DNA from: Gnetum montanum
Taxonomy: Eukaryota > Streptophyta > Gnetopsida > Gnetales > Gnetaceae
Assembly (NCBI GenBank): GCA_015680685.1
Contig: MNCI01033529.1
Location: 530,579 to 594,578 of the forward strand
Length of the DNA: 64,000 bases
Direction of reading: 5' to 3'
In this document: positions 44,954-56,252 of the stretch, one piece after another
How the letters are laid out: every line of letters begins with the position of its first letter
Position numbering within the stretch: the first letter of the stretch is position 1
Position numbers and translations under genes: made by a program
The notes under the pieces: generated by a model
Databases searched by the model: none
What the model was told of the DNA's origin: nothing
The model's input: the letters and a program-made list of their open reading frames with translations, nothing else

Positions 44954-47440
44954 ATGTATTCTCATAGGAGATAGGTATCCAACCCACCAGTGCCACAAGA
45001 ATGTTAGGTGGTGTACAAGCATCCCAATGATTGTGTCCTAGAATTCACTTTCGTCTTGCATTAGGATGAGCATCTATGATGGTGGGACATGAAGGGAAAC
45101 ATTGTGCTACCACCTGACTGATCGGCTCCTGCGATGCTATACCATAATCTTGGCAAACTAGGCATCCAGGACCATGGAGTGGAGTATGTCATGGAGGACC
45201 ATGACTACCGGGACTATCGTCCCACGAAGGCTCAACAAGCACATGACCAGCAGCAGGCAGATAGATATGAACATATGAAGGAGAAATAATTTAGTAATCC
45301 CTTATTCTTGCAAGGGCTTTAGGATGATGGGGATCCCATCTTTCATGATAACCATTCAACTAAACTTCCCCTAGGGTAGTAGATCCTCCAGTCCATCATT
45401 CAGAACAAGCCTCTCAATGACCAAGATCCTCAAGGGGATGGAGGATCACATAGTAAGGATGGGCAGGGTGATTGAGGCCATCATTAGGGTAGAGGGAGAG
45501 ATTGACACTAGAGTAGTGGCGATACCTCTCCTTCTTCTCCATCGTCTCTCTCTCCTACACCTTCATCTAGCTCAAGCCCGTATCATAACAGGGGTAGAAA
45601 GGGATGAAAGGATAGTGGTAAGAAAGTTCAGAAGGGACAACATGAGGAAATGCGTGACCAATCATGTGATGTTGGTTGGCATGAAAGGAGGGGTAGTCGA
45701 AATCATCATAGACATCATGGGCCTCAGTAGGACTATGATTCAGATGAGCCGTTGTTGGCTACTGGGAGCATGCTCCAAATCGTGGAGGTAGTCCAAATCC
45801 CTAGTAGGCACATGAAGGATAGCCAGATCAAGCATATTGATATGAAAAACATTCCCAAATTTGAAGGGGGATACAACTATGATCCATAGACTTACCTGCA
45901 GGCATTCCATGATGCCTACACCCTACAGAGCATTGGCAATGATTGGTAGAAGCTGAAGATGTTCCCTTGCATGCTCATCAAAGAAGCTAAAAGTTGGCAC
46001 TGGTTCTTAGAGCTAGAATCAATCAAAAGATGGAGTACGATGCTTGAAATTTTCAATGAAAAGTATCAAATGTGCTCTAGAGTGGCGAATCTGAGATGAA
46101 AGATCCAAGGCTAGAAACAAGGAAATCATGAACCCTTGGATGTTGCCATTAGTAGGTACTAGTCATTGTTGCATAAATGCCCTAGTCATGGTTATTCCCA
46201 GTGGGCATAGCTTCGCCACATCATTGATGGGATCCATTTTGAAACGCGAAAGTCCCTTGGCATGTATGCCCAAGGATGACTATTGGAGCTAAGGGCCCAT
46301 CAATTGTAGCGCCTCATTGAACAAGTGGTCAAGGAGGAAGGAGAACTTAGAAAAAAGGAGAGTGTAGAAGAATTTAACTGGGATCCTTCTCTCAAAAAAA
46401 GGGAAGTCCATTTTTGTGATGAGGAGGATGAATCACCACTGGAAGCAGTGGTGAATCTAAAGACTTTGCCATTACAAAATTTTGCATCTAAAATATCGGC
46501 AAAGGTGGATAAGATGTGGGACTCTTTGGATGAAAGAGTCCAAAGCATGTTAAAAATCACAGAGGAGTCCAGAGAACAAGGTAATGACCATGATCGATGT
46601 AGGAAGAAGGAAGCTAAACGTGCCCAATATAAGGGTAAGGGCAATGTTGCTATAGCAGAGCAGGTTGCAGACTCTAACACCAAGGAGGATGATGAATGTG
46701 GCATATGCAAATATTAACATCCTAAGGGATGCTATCCTGTGATGTTACATCTTCAAGAGTCTAGGGTGTATGCATTGAACCCTTACTTGGCATAGTGCAA
46801 ACAGCCTGAAGGTTTTCTTATCCACAAGGTAATTCCAGGTAGTTCCACCAGCAGCAACAAGGATGCTATCCAAGTGGAGCACCACCGAAACTGTACGAAT
46901 ACTTCCAACAGTGGTAGCACCCACAAGCATGGGGAATGCCACCTTCAAGGCAGTAGTACCCTTACAAATAGCTAGATCCTTATGGGTACTATGTTCAACA
47001 ACCGGTCTCCCCAAGAGACTCTTCCAGCCATGCGGCCTTTCAAAGTCATTACCATCCCTTGGAATATTGTCAACCTCAATCTCCATTACCTAGGAGGGGC
47101 AACCCACATCTCTTCTATCCTCCATCACCTTCTCCTACCACTCCTCCATCACATCCCACTTAGTTGCCACCTGCTCCTCCGATGTAGGAAGAGATACCAC
47201 CACAACTACAGCAACGAAATGCTACGAGGGCTATTAACTTACAACTGACACGTTAGCCAAGTGGACCAGAACCCAAGCCACAAAAATGTCCTTTCTTCTG
47301 GCTGAATAATCTAAACATACCCTCACCTACACCTGTGGCTAGTGCCTCTGAACCTTTAAGCACCTTCACTATTCCATCACTTGAGCAGTCCTCAACCCAA
47401 CCACACTTCAACATCCAGATGATCATGCTCACGTATGTCA
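44954..47440 (+). pseudogene. gag: Element F gag (broken)
   Basis: The ATG at 44954 (MYSHRR, then stop) corresponds to MSSSHR in E. The QECxVVYKHPNDCVLEFTFVLH block precedes an in-frame TAG at the same place as in A. The core MFPCMLIKEAKSWHW is near 45960 and EKYQMCSRVANL near 46062. The Lys/Glu-rich open stretch is 46325-46717. The knuckle CGICKY-stop-HPKGCYP (about 46697) has the C-x2-C-x3-H-x3-C spacing. A proline-rich tail (47090-47200) precedes protease. ORF 45417-45791 is a shifted-frame shadow. Confidence 0.85.
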
Positions 47441-48420
47441 TGACCAATTGGATCAAGGTAGGTCATCTTCCCTATAAATATACTGATTTAGGAAGCCCCC
47501 TCATCTATCTTCAGGTGGTAAGAAATGAGCCATGCAAAACTCTTCTAGACTCAAGGTCAGGGATCAATTTGATCTCTCATGATATGTACAAGAACTGGAA
47601 CTTGCCCCCGCTAAAGAAGAGTAACATTCAGCTTGAGTTAGTAGAACAGTCCATCACCATTCCCTTGGGATTGGTGGAGGACATTGTGACCACCATTTGT
47701 GGGTGGTCTTATCCTATTGATTTCTTGGTCATTCATATGGAGAATTGCAAGGGAAACTTTCCAATCATCATGGGAAGAGCTTGGCTAAGCACAGTGGACA
47801 CACAACTAGGACTCCAAGATCTGTCCCTTGAAATTTCAAAGGAAAATCCTTTCAGGAAGATCAAGAAGAAGTGCATTCCATGCATCGCGTACAGTGACTT
47901 AGGATGCAACTATGTGCAGCAGTTATGGTTTGCTAAGTGGATATCCATTCAAGCATGCAGTCGGTGTACCGAGGAATCACCTATTCAATAGTGCCTATAC
48001 GTAGTAGCCACTAACTAGGAAGGCACCTAGTGGCTGACAACTGATCCTACTAGCAGTGCATTGTGCATGGAACCATCTGAGGGGTTTGTACAAGCCTACA
48101 TTGAAAGCATGGATGAAATGGAAGAGGTTCATCAACAGGTCTCCACTGTTGATGACCACAATGACAGGGGAAACTGCAAATCCCTGAGAGCTTCAAACAA
48201 GAGCCCCTGGAGCTAAAGTCTTTACTGGCTCACTTGGAATATGCATTTTTGCAAAATGGAAAGCTAGTGATTATCAATTCCACCCTTGCTCCTGAATAGA
48301 AGAAGAGATTGCTGAAGGTGGTAAAAAAATGGGTTGTTGCATTTGCATGGTCATATCCTAAGTTGATTGGAGTTGATCCCAGGGTTTGCCAGTGTCAGAT
48401 CTATATCGACCCTTTCATGA
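47440..48420 (+). pseudogene. Element F protease and linker
   Basis: Open for 218 codons (47335-47991), the longest gag-pol reading left in F. It reads WIKVGHLPYKYTDLGSP, LLDSRSGINLISHDMY (active Asp kept, the following Gly changed to Arg), IPLGLVEDIVTTICGWSYP, FPIIMGRAWLSTVD and FRKIKKKCIPCIAYSD. The linker after 47991 contains CMEPSEGFVQAYIESMDEM and leads to RT. Confidence 0.82.
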
Positions 48421-51030
48421 AGCCATGACGACAACCACAAAGATGATTGAATCCCAAAATGAAGTAGGTCATAAAGGATGAAATTAAATAATTGTTAAAG
48501 GTGGGGTTCATCTATTCTATTGTCGATAGCGAATGGATTAGCCCACTTGTTATTGTGCCAAAGAAAGATGGAAAATGGAGGGTTTGTATTGGTTTCCGGT
48601 TGCTCAACATGGCTACCTTGAAGCATCACTTTCCACTCCCATTTGTGGACCAGGTGTTGGACACCATTGCAAGGCACCACTATTACAATTTTTTGGATGG
48701 TTATAGTGGTTATAACTAAATCTAAATAGCACTAGAGGACTAGGCCAAAACAACCTTCATGAGTCCATGGAGGACTTTCACATACAAGAAGATGCCCTTT
48801 GACCTATGTAATGTGCCTGCTATGTTCCAATGCCTTGTCCTAAGCATATTCCAGTAACAAATCAGCAATGGGGTAGAAGTCTTGATGGATGACTTCTCTA
48901 CCTATGGGGCCATGTTTGAGCAAGCCTTGGACCATCTTGAGCAAGTTCTAAAGAGGTGTGTAAACAGTAATCTATGGCTCAATTGAAAGAAAAGCCATTT
49001 GATGGTCCAAGAAGGCATTGTGTTGGGGAACCACATCTTAAAAACAGGGATTAGCATGGATCTTGAAAAGATCAGGGTCATCCAAGGAATCACCCGCCAA
49101 ACAAGTACCATCAAAGATGTTCAATCATTCCTTGGACACACTGGTTACTACCAGTGTTTCATTGAAAACTTCTTGAAGATTGCCAAGCCATTGGTAGAAC
49201 TTACAAAGAAGGATGCTTCATTCATCTGGACCAAGGAATGCAAGTCTACATTCCAAGCATTGAAACAGAAACTTGTAGAAACCCTAGTTCTACGGGCACC
49301 TGATTGGTTTAGACCCTTTCACATTATGATAGATGCATCCAACTATGCCTTGGGAGCCATGATTACATAATGTGATGATCAAAAATGTCCATATTATATC
49401 CACTGTGCAAGCCGTAGCATTGTAGGTGCTCAGCTGAACTACATCACCACTGAAAAGGAGTTGATGATGGTGGTGTTCACCTTGGACAAATTCTATCACT
49501 ATGTGCTTGGATACGAGGTGTTTGTGCATACTGACCACAGTGCTATCTGGTTCTTGATGAACAAACCAATGGTGAGCCCTTGCATAATCCAGTGGCTGGT
49601 GATTCTTTAGGAGTTTGATCTTACCATGGTAGACCAGAAGGGGATCGAGAATGTGGTTGCTGACCATTTGTCTCGGTTGTGATGGGATGATGCAGAAGAG
49701 AAGGAGCCCTTATCTGACCAATTTCTAGATGAACTCCTCTTCACAGGTGCAGTTGATCTAGAAGTGCCCAAGGAATCCCCTTGGTTCAGCCACATCCTCA
49801 CCTACCTCACCACTCAAGAGTTTCCAAAGGAGTGGAACCATTGGTAGAAACAATAGTTTCTTCATAAGGCCAAGTGTTTCATGGAAATCAATGGTCACCT
49901 TTACAAGGTGTGCACAGATGGCCTAGTTCGATGGTGTGTCCCTAATGACAACACACTACACATCCTCCAGGATGCTCATTAGGTCCATTGTGGGGGCCGC
50001 TATGCTAGATGCCACACTGCCATTAAGATCCTGCTTGTAGGGTATTACTTACCCACCATCTTTAGGGATGCATAATGGTTCACCTGCTGTTTTGAATGAT
50101 GCCAGAGGGACGGTGGGATGTCGACATGATTGGAGGAACCTCAACAGTGGATCCAGCCACTAGAGCCCTTCGACATCTAGGGCATCGACTTCATGGGGTC
50201 CATCACACCTTTGTCAAATGAAAAGACATATATCATTTTAGTTGTGGACTCTGTACAAAGTGGGTGGATGTGGTAGCTGTCATCAATTGTTCTTCCAACA
50301 CCACCACATAATTTTTCCAATAAAAAATCATCAATAAATTTGGAGTACCACGTGCACTCATTTCTAATAATGGGACTCATTTCACAGGTGTCACTTTTTA
50401 GAAACTCAAGCAACACTTGGGATTCATGCATAAATTTATAACACCCTATCACCCCCAAGCCAATGGGGAAGCCAAAGTCACCAATAGGGAGATCACCAAG
50501 ATCCTTACCTGAACCATCAGCAAATACAGGAGGGATTGGAGTACTAAACTTAACGATGTCCTATGGGCCTATTGCTCCACTTGGAAACTTCCTGTAGGGT
50601 ACTTTCCCTATGAATAAGTGTACATAAAGTTACCAACACTTCCAATTCAAGCCGAACTTTGCACACTATCCACCGCCAGTGACTTGGGCCTTAACCTTCC
50701 ACTAGCACAATGTGAATGACTTATAAATTTAAGTGTGCTAGATGAGAACCGATTAGTGGCCCTATCTTCCAATGAGATCCACAAGGCCTACAACAAAAAA
50801 TGACATGATCTTAGGATTCAAAAGGTTAGATTTAGATGTGGAGAGAAGGTGTTGTATTGGAACCCCTCACATGTATCTCAACCGACCAAGTTTCCAACAC
50901 TGTGGGAGGGACCTTACATTGTCTCTGAAACATTCCCATCTAGGGCCTTGCTTATCCACAAACTTGAGGACCTCACCAAAACATAGTTAGTCAATTACCA
51001 ACAAATGAACCCTTTCCATGAGCTCCACTC
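48420..51030 (+). pseudogene. pol: Element F pol: RT, RNase H, integrase (broken)
   Basis: RT: VGFIYSIVDSEWISPLVIV (48501), FLDGYSGYN (about 48690) and catalytic VLMDDFSTYG (about 48880). RNase H: MIDASNYALG (49327), TTEKELMMVVFTLDKF (about 49446) and HTDHSAI (about 49528). Chromatin-end segment VVADHLSRL (about 49651). Integrase: HILQDAH (about 49959), a damaged Cys pair, DFMGS (about 50189), NNGTHFTG (about 50365) in which the second catalytic Asp is Asn, and VTNREITKIL (about 50477). The C-terminal part ends MNPFHELHS (about 51006-51030). Stops, mostly TAG, and frame changes occur throughout. Confidence 0.88.
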
Positions 51031-51100
51031 AAATAGTGCAATCGCCTCATCATCACCAGGACAGCCTCACTCCATATTTTGCGTCTCCTTCTTTCCACCC

Positions 51101-51115
51101 AGTTGTAGGGGAGAT
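51101..51115 (+). promoter_or_regulatory. Polypurine-like box (element F)
   Basis: AGTTGTAGGGGAGAT, about 70 bp after the end of pol. Confidence 0.5.
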
Positions 51116-51713
51116 CGTCATCCCTGCTGATCCATTCCACTACACCCCTCACTATTTTGCAATTTTTTATTTTACACCTTTTTTCTCACCATCATTCATA
51201 CATTTGCAATTTCTTTGTACATTTTTTTCCTTTCTTTAATTATTTTTCATTACTTTGTGTATGTTTCATTTTTTGCGTAATTGCTAATACGTCATCTTAT
51301 TGTCTTCAGATGTCTGGCGTAGATGGTTTTTGTTGCGATGGGTAATGTCCACTAGTCCACCTAGTTGTCTAGTTCCTACTCTCGCATGGTTTTTGTTGCG
51401 ATGGACTTTACATCTATTTTTTGTTCATAACATCGGTAGTGAGTTCACATCATCCACCCATTCACCCACTCCATGGTTTCTTTTCTGTTGAGAACATGCA
51501 ACCACTTCACTTAAAAACATTATAATTAATGTGTGACTTGTGTAGTTCATAGACTCAGGGATGACTCAATGATTTGAATCAGGTGTGACTTCAAGGGGAA
51601 TGCAGTATTCGTTGCTATGTCCTATCCCCTAGGTTGCTGGTATGTCCTTGTGGATTTCCTACCGCTCCACGTTCTTCTCTCCAAGGAAGCTTCTAGGCAG
51701 TTTGAGCTTGCAT

Positions 51714-51919
51714 GGTGTGGTCCTCACCGAACAATTCAAAAAAAATAACAAAAAGAAAAAAAGACGAAAAAGACAAAAGAAAAGAAATAAACATGAGGAT
51801 TCAAAGCACACCTCTTGGTCAAATGCATGTGAACACGCATGGGTATTTGTATGGTGTGGTTCCCCCAAAAAAGAAGAGAAAAAACAACCAACTCACTACA
51901 TGGGAATTTAAAGCACACC
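51714..51919 (+). ncRNA. Conserved spacer hairpin, two tandem copies (element F)
   Basis: Copy 1 (51714-51812): GGTGTG, CCTCAC, long A-rich loop, ATGAGG, CACACC. Copy 2 (51853-51919): GGTGTG, TTCCC, loop, GGGAA, CACACC. The outer stem is perfect in both. Confidence 0.55.
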
Positions 51920-52689
51920 CCTTAGACCACCTCTCACAAGCCACAAGAACTAGTTATGGGACTTCCTTGGTCCCCTCTAACTTCATCCCATTTCACTTCA
52001 TTCCTCTCACATTTTTTGGAGTGGTGGTTCTCTGTGGGTGCATTCTTGCTTCCTTGGGGGATGGTTGGGACTTTGTCTACTACTATGATATCACTGAATG
52101 CAGATGGTTTTGGGTCTGAACTCAAGAATGGTTCTACCGAGTCACTTAACCACAACTGCACATGGGGTTTCATGTGACTGAAAAAATTCCATTTCCTCAT
52201 CTCTCTCTCTTTTCAACCAATTCCCTCCATCACTCACCTTACTGCCTATCTTATGTTGTGGAGGTTCATCGTGGTTTCCATGGGCTTCTCATGCCTTGGT
52301 GGGATCTTTTGCATAGGAGGGTTAACTCACGAACACCATTTCTTGACCTCAGGCCCACAGACCTCAGTGTTGGGGATTTGCAAGGGCTACTAAGTGTATG
52401 GCCTGCTATGGGGAGGACCCACCTACATATCCTTGGTCTTGCTTGTTAAGCCTCCCATCCTTGGATTTCGTGGTTGACTGGTTTCTGGGTCCCATTGCTT
52501 GATTTATTCCCCGTGGAGTTCTTTTTGAGTTATGTTCTCCTATTTTGACTCTTTTTCGAGCCCCAATTTTTCTCAACCTATCCTAAGCCATGTCCGGGCC
52601 TCTCACATGCTTCAGTTGCCCCAATTTGGCATTTCAAATTCATCATTTCAGGCTTTTTAAGGGCTAGTCAACACTGGTCAACGAGGAAG

Positions 52690-52777
52690 GATGCCTGCAT
52701 ATACAAGGCCCCGTATACGTAGCCCCCTGTGTATACATGGCCCCGTTGATGCAACGTCCAACCCCTATATATACACC
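52690..52777 (+). promoter_or_regulatory. LTR-like repeat and TATA module upstream of the 3' ORF (element F)
   Basis: Words such as CCCCGTATACG and GTGTATACATGGCCCCGTTG closely resemble the F U3 (GCCACGTATAC, ACACGGCC). They are followed by CTATATATACACC (52765-52777), 370 bp before the 3' ORF. A second promoter is a reasonable inference; an ancient LTR fragment is the alternative. Confidence 0.45.
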
Positions 52778-52928
52778 CATTGCGCTTTAAAATTTCCATC
52801 ATTTGGAATTCAAAGAGAGGGGAGATTTTGCCATTTTTTCTGCCTAACCCTTCCCAATGCACCTACATTCCATTGTGAGTCCACATCAACCGATCCTTGC
52901 CCTTTTACGCAATTGAAGGTATGCTCTT

Positions 52929-52945
52929 AGTCATGGGGGGGGGGG
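52929..52945 (+). promoter_or_regulatory. Second internal polypurine-like box (element F)
   Basis: AGTCATG plus a long G run, followed by TGATGCC, like the tract-LTR junction at 56243-56258. Element A has a counterpart at about 14709. Confidence 0.4.
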
Positions 52946-52958
52946 TGATGCCTATGTG

Positions 52959-52979
52959 TAATTAATTAATTAATTAATC
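52959..52979 (+). repeat. (TAAT)n microsatellite
   Basis: About five TAAT units in the F spacer. Confidence 0.85.
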
Positions 52980-53114
52980 AGTTAGTTGATTATGAAAATT
53001 CTAGCTCTAACCCATAAATTAACACTCCAAGAGACTTAAAGGAATGTATGTGCCAACAACATAACTTAGTCTAACTGAGAAGGTGTATAAGGATCTTCTT
53101 TGGAAACCTATGCA

Positions 53115-53148
53115 CAGTCTAATTGGTGGTTATGTTTGATTGCAGATG
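53115..53148 (+). promoter_or_regulatory. Putative splice acceptor at the start of the 3' ORF (element F)
   Basis: TCTAATTGG as a branch-point candidate, a T-rich tract, then ATTGCAG directly abutting ATGGCACCC at 53146. Confidence 0.55.
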
Positions 53149-56000
53149 GCACCCAAACCAAGGCATCCAAGGGGGAAAGGACCATCACAACCAAGGGACA
53201 AGTGCCCATGCATGGGAAGGGGATGAGGAGTGCAACCGCCAGAGCATGCGGAGGGCTCTCATGAAACTAGGCCCCTCCACGAAGGACCTAACATGGAATC
53301 TATCCATCAGATTCCCAAAGAGGAGGTTCCTAGCAAGCAATTGCAAGTGGATGAGACTCCTGGGATAGCACCACAGCTTGAGGCCACCCTGACCCAAGCC
53401 TGCCTTTTTGCTATCATGCCATGCGAGGTGCAACGGATGGTCCTCCAAGAGCTAAATTTTGGACCATTCCTCAAGAACACGCCAGAAGAAGTAAGGCTCC
53501 AGCTATAGAACTCTCCAATGTGGCTAATCATCACAACTAGTGGTGAATGGTACTTAGGAGAGACCTAACTCTTTTGGATGAATTAACAACTAGGGTCGAG
53601 AGTAAGAATCAAAGATATTTACATCTCTTACTCTTCAAAAGCAATAGCACAAGCTCTAGGTTACTTGAGACTGGGGCAGATGTGGTGGAAATTCCAAAGT
53701 AGGCCGGTCTAGAGGTAAAGACAAAATGGACCAAATGGTGCTATGGGGTAGAGTGTAAGGAATTCGACTATTTGACCATGATGAAGAGAGTGTACTCAAA
53801 GATTGTGTCTTACCACCTAAACCCAACGATAAGACCCAGTAAAATCATAGCCTTCTACCCCCATGTGTGTGCCACATTGAGTGGGAAATTCCTAGTGAGT
53901 CTTCCACAACTACTATTCTTGGAGATTGAAAAGATATTTGCTGAGAACAAACATGGAAGATGAGCTCTCCCCTTTCCCTGCCTAATCCAAAAGTTGTGCA
54001 AACAGGCAGGGATAGCATGGTATTTCAATGATGTAATCCGGCATGCCCCAATTACCTCTTGGCGGGAAATGATGAAAGATCAAACTCCTGCCACCACACA
54101 GATAGAGGAGGAGTAGCAACCACCTCCACCACCTACACAAACAACATAACTAAGTTTGCAAGCCATAGCAGAACACATCCGTGAAATCTGGGAAATGCTC
54201 TTGAGCCAACAAGAGAAATCAAGCAGGAACGATGGAGGAGATGACCCTTCGGTCTATCGCCCTTCCATGAGACACCTAGAGTAAGTGGCTCAATCAGTTA
54301 GCTTGGTTGAAAGGGTAGGGCTAATGTTCTCTGCAGGCTGAATGTAAGTGCCTACATGAACAAATCCTAGCATCCGAGAGGTAACCATGTCCACACAATA
54401 GTTATTTCCTAAAATTTTTGGGAATGCTGCTACCTTCTCTGTATGCTTGGATGATGGTCATGGAGCAACAATCCTAGTGATGTAGCACCAAGGATAGGAG
54501 ACTGCGGTCAAAGTGGTTGTTGACATAATTGCTATGGTCCTCAATGCACCAGTAGCACCTATATTGGACATTCATGGACTACAAGACATACAAGAATCTG
54601 ATGGAACTTCATGTAGCAAGATGGATGCAGCCCAACACGAGGAGTTGTTGGACTGACTGGTGGGAACTAGGCAATTGATTCTGGATGTCTTTGTCCTTCT
54701 AGACAACACTACTGCAACCCAGTCGGAGCTGCTCTCAGCAAGGGGAAAGAGCCTTATTTTGGAAGGGCAACTTGACATTGCTCAAGTTGCTTGTCAATGC
54801 TTGGCAATAGACATAGCCTAATTAAGATCCCAGCTTGCCGATCCATCCATTCTCGACCACGTAATTACCAAAGATGAAGCTTTTCAATAGCTTCAATTTA
54901 AAATTTAGGTTGTCGAGGATGTGCAAGAGATGATGATCTTTGACAAGTCCTTGGTAGACGTTTGAGCATATTACTTAGATAAGGACTTGGTGAAGGTTCA
55001 TTAGGAGAACATGCCACTAATGACGAAGGTTCATTGCTTGCACAATGTTGGTGCGGAAAATGAACATATGAAAAATTTTATCCACCAACAGCAGGAAGAA
55101 GTAGCGAGGGTGAACTTTGATGTGAGAAGGCTAGTTACTAGAAACTGAAATCTGTCAATGGAGGAGGTTCGGGCATTGTGACAGAAGTCTGCAATTGAAA
55201 TTTCCACTTGGAAGAATGAGTTTTTGAAATTTGAAAAAGTGAAAAATCATTACAGGGACCAAGTGGGATTGTAGAAGGAGGTGAATGAAAAGCATATTCA
55301 AGTCACAAAGGCCAAAATAAACCAAGCACTCCAGTAGCTCCAAGAAGGAGGTGAGGTATGGCAACCTATCTTTGATGGGTTGAATGACTACAATCGAGCT
55401 GAAATCTACCTTAAAGAGCTACAAATTGAAGAAATGATAGAATATATGGAGCTTGCGAACCTTCGATATGCAAACCTGACTATTCTCACAGCTAGGAGAC
55501 CATGGTTAGATTTGGAAAAGCAAGTGGCCACCTCATATTCTCTATATGAGGGGGAGTTCTAGGCACACAAAGCAACAAAAAATAAGTTGAAAATAGCAAA
55601 CACAGAACTCAAGGTTCTCTGCACAAGCTTTGAAGGATAATGTGAAGTCATGGAGAATTTATCCTGGTGAATGAATGACTACCAGTAGCTACAGGCATCA
55701 ATCCAAGCATTTGACGTTGAACGAAAGTAGTTCACAACCTAGTTCGTCAACCTTAAAGAACTCTTCCCAGCATTGCCCTGCCCTTGGGTAGTTCCAGTTC
55801 TAGCACACATTGGAGAAGTTGCCTAGACTGTGAATGATCCCAGAAGTAAAGAAGAAAAGATGAGGGCTCTCTTGGAGGCTTTTCGGCTGCCTCTAAAAGT
55901 TGCAGCTGCTACAGGGCAACCGTCATTCATGCCACCACCAATGCATGGGCTAGAGGCTGGAGAAGGTCCATTGAAACCACCGCGCCCAAGGACCATGTGA
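53146..56000 (+). pseudogene. Element F 3' ORF: putative plant transposon domain plus coiled coil (broken)
   Basis: Starts MAPKPRHPRGKGPSQPRD and can be followed through stops and frame changes to a TGA at 55998-56000 after GLEAGEGPLKPPRPR. Domain part: open stretches 53230-53508 (contains VPSKQLQVDETPGIAPQ and LKNTPEEVRLQL) and 53772-53963 (SKIVSYHLNPTIRPSKI, SGKFLVSLPQLLFLEIEKI). ALPFPCLIQKLCKQAGIAW, the Transposase_32-like signature, follows at about 53964. Next a Pro run (about 54115), then a Lys/Glu/Leu-rich probable coiled coil (about 54650-55640). Homologous throughout to 5050-7914. No transmembrane segment was noticed, so calling it an envelope protein is not justified. Function unknown. 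Confidence 0.68.
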
Positions 56001-56252
56001 TCTTCTCCAATAATTTTGTGCATCATTCTACACAGCAAAGAGTCCAGGACTAGCAAGGTGTTCAATTTTTTCTCTGAACACCATCATTTTTGTAATTTAT
56101 CCTTCTTTGTAACTTGGGCACTTGGTCAAATTAATGTTGTGTCATGTGTGTGTATCATGTGTATGTCAAGTCATGTGCATTGTTAATAAAAGTCCATACC
56201 TTCCAAATTGTAGAGTAACTCGATGATAAGTTTTTACTCAGTCGTGGGGGTA
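56001..56252 (+). promoter_or_regulatory. Element F 3' tail and polypurine tract
   Basis: Noncoding tail with GT-rich repeats (about 56140-56165). It ends in GTCGTGGGGGTA (56241-56252), directly before the 3' LTR. Confidence 0.7.

Larger units (their letters stand above)
51031..53145 (+). other. Element F spacer
   Basis: Noncoding modules in order: polypurine-like box (51101-51115), T-rich stretch (51155-51250), two hairpins (51714-51812, 51853-51919), conserved GGGGAGGACCCACCTACAT segment (about 52410), LTR-like GTATAC module with TATA (52690-52777), second polypurine-like box with eleven G (52929-52945), a TAAT microsatellite (52959-52979) and an acceptor-like end at 53145. ORFs at 51712-52119 and 52162-52449 are accidental. 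Confidence 0.7.

Noticed and set aside
45417-45791. 124-codon ORF in element F gag
   Set aside because: It is a shifted frame of the Asp/Arg/His-rich gag stretch seen in A, C and E.
53146-56000. Calling the 3' ORF an envelope gene
   Set aside because: Position fits, but no signal peptide or transmembrane segment was seen and the recognisable part resembles a plant transposon domain.
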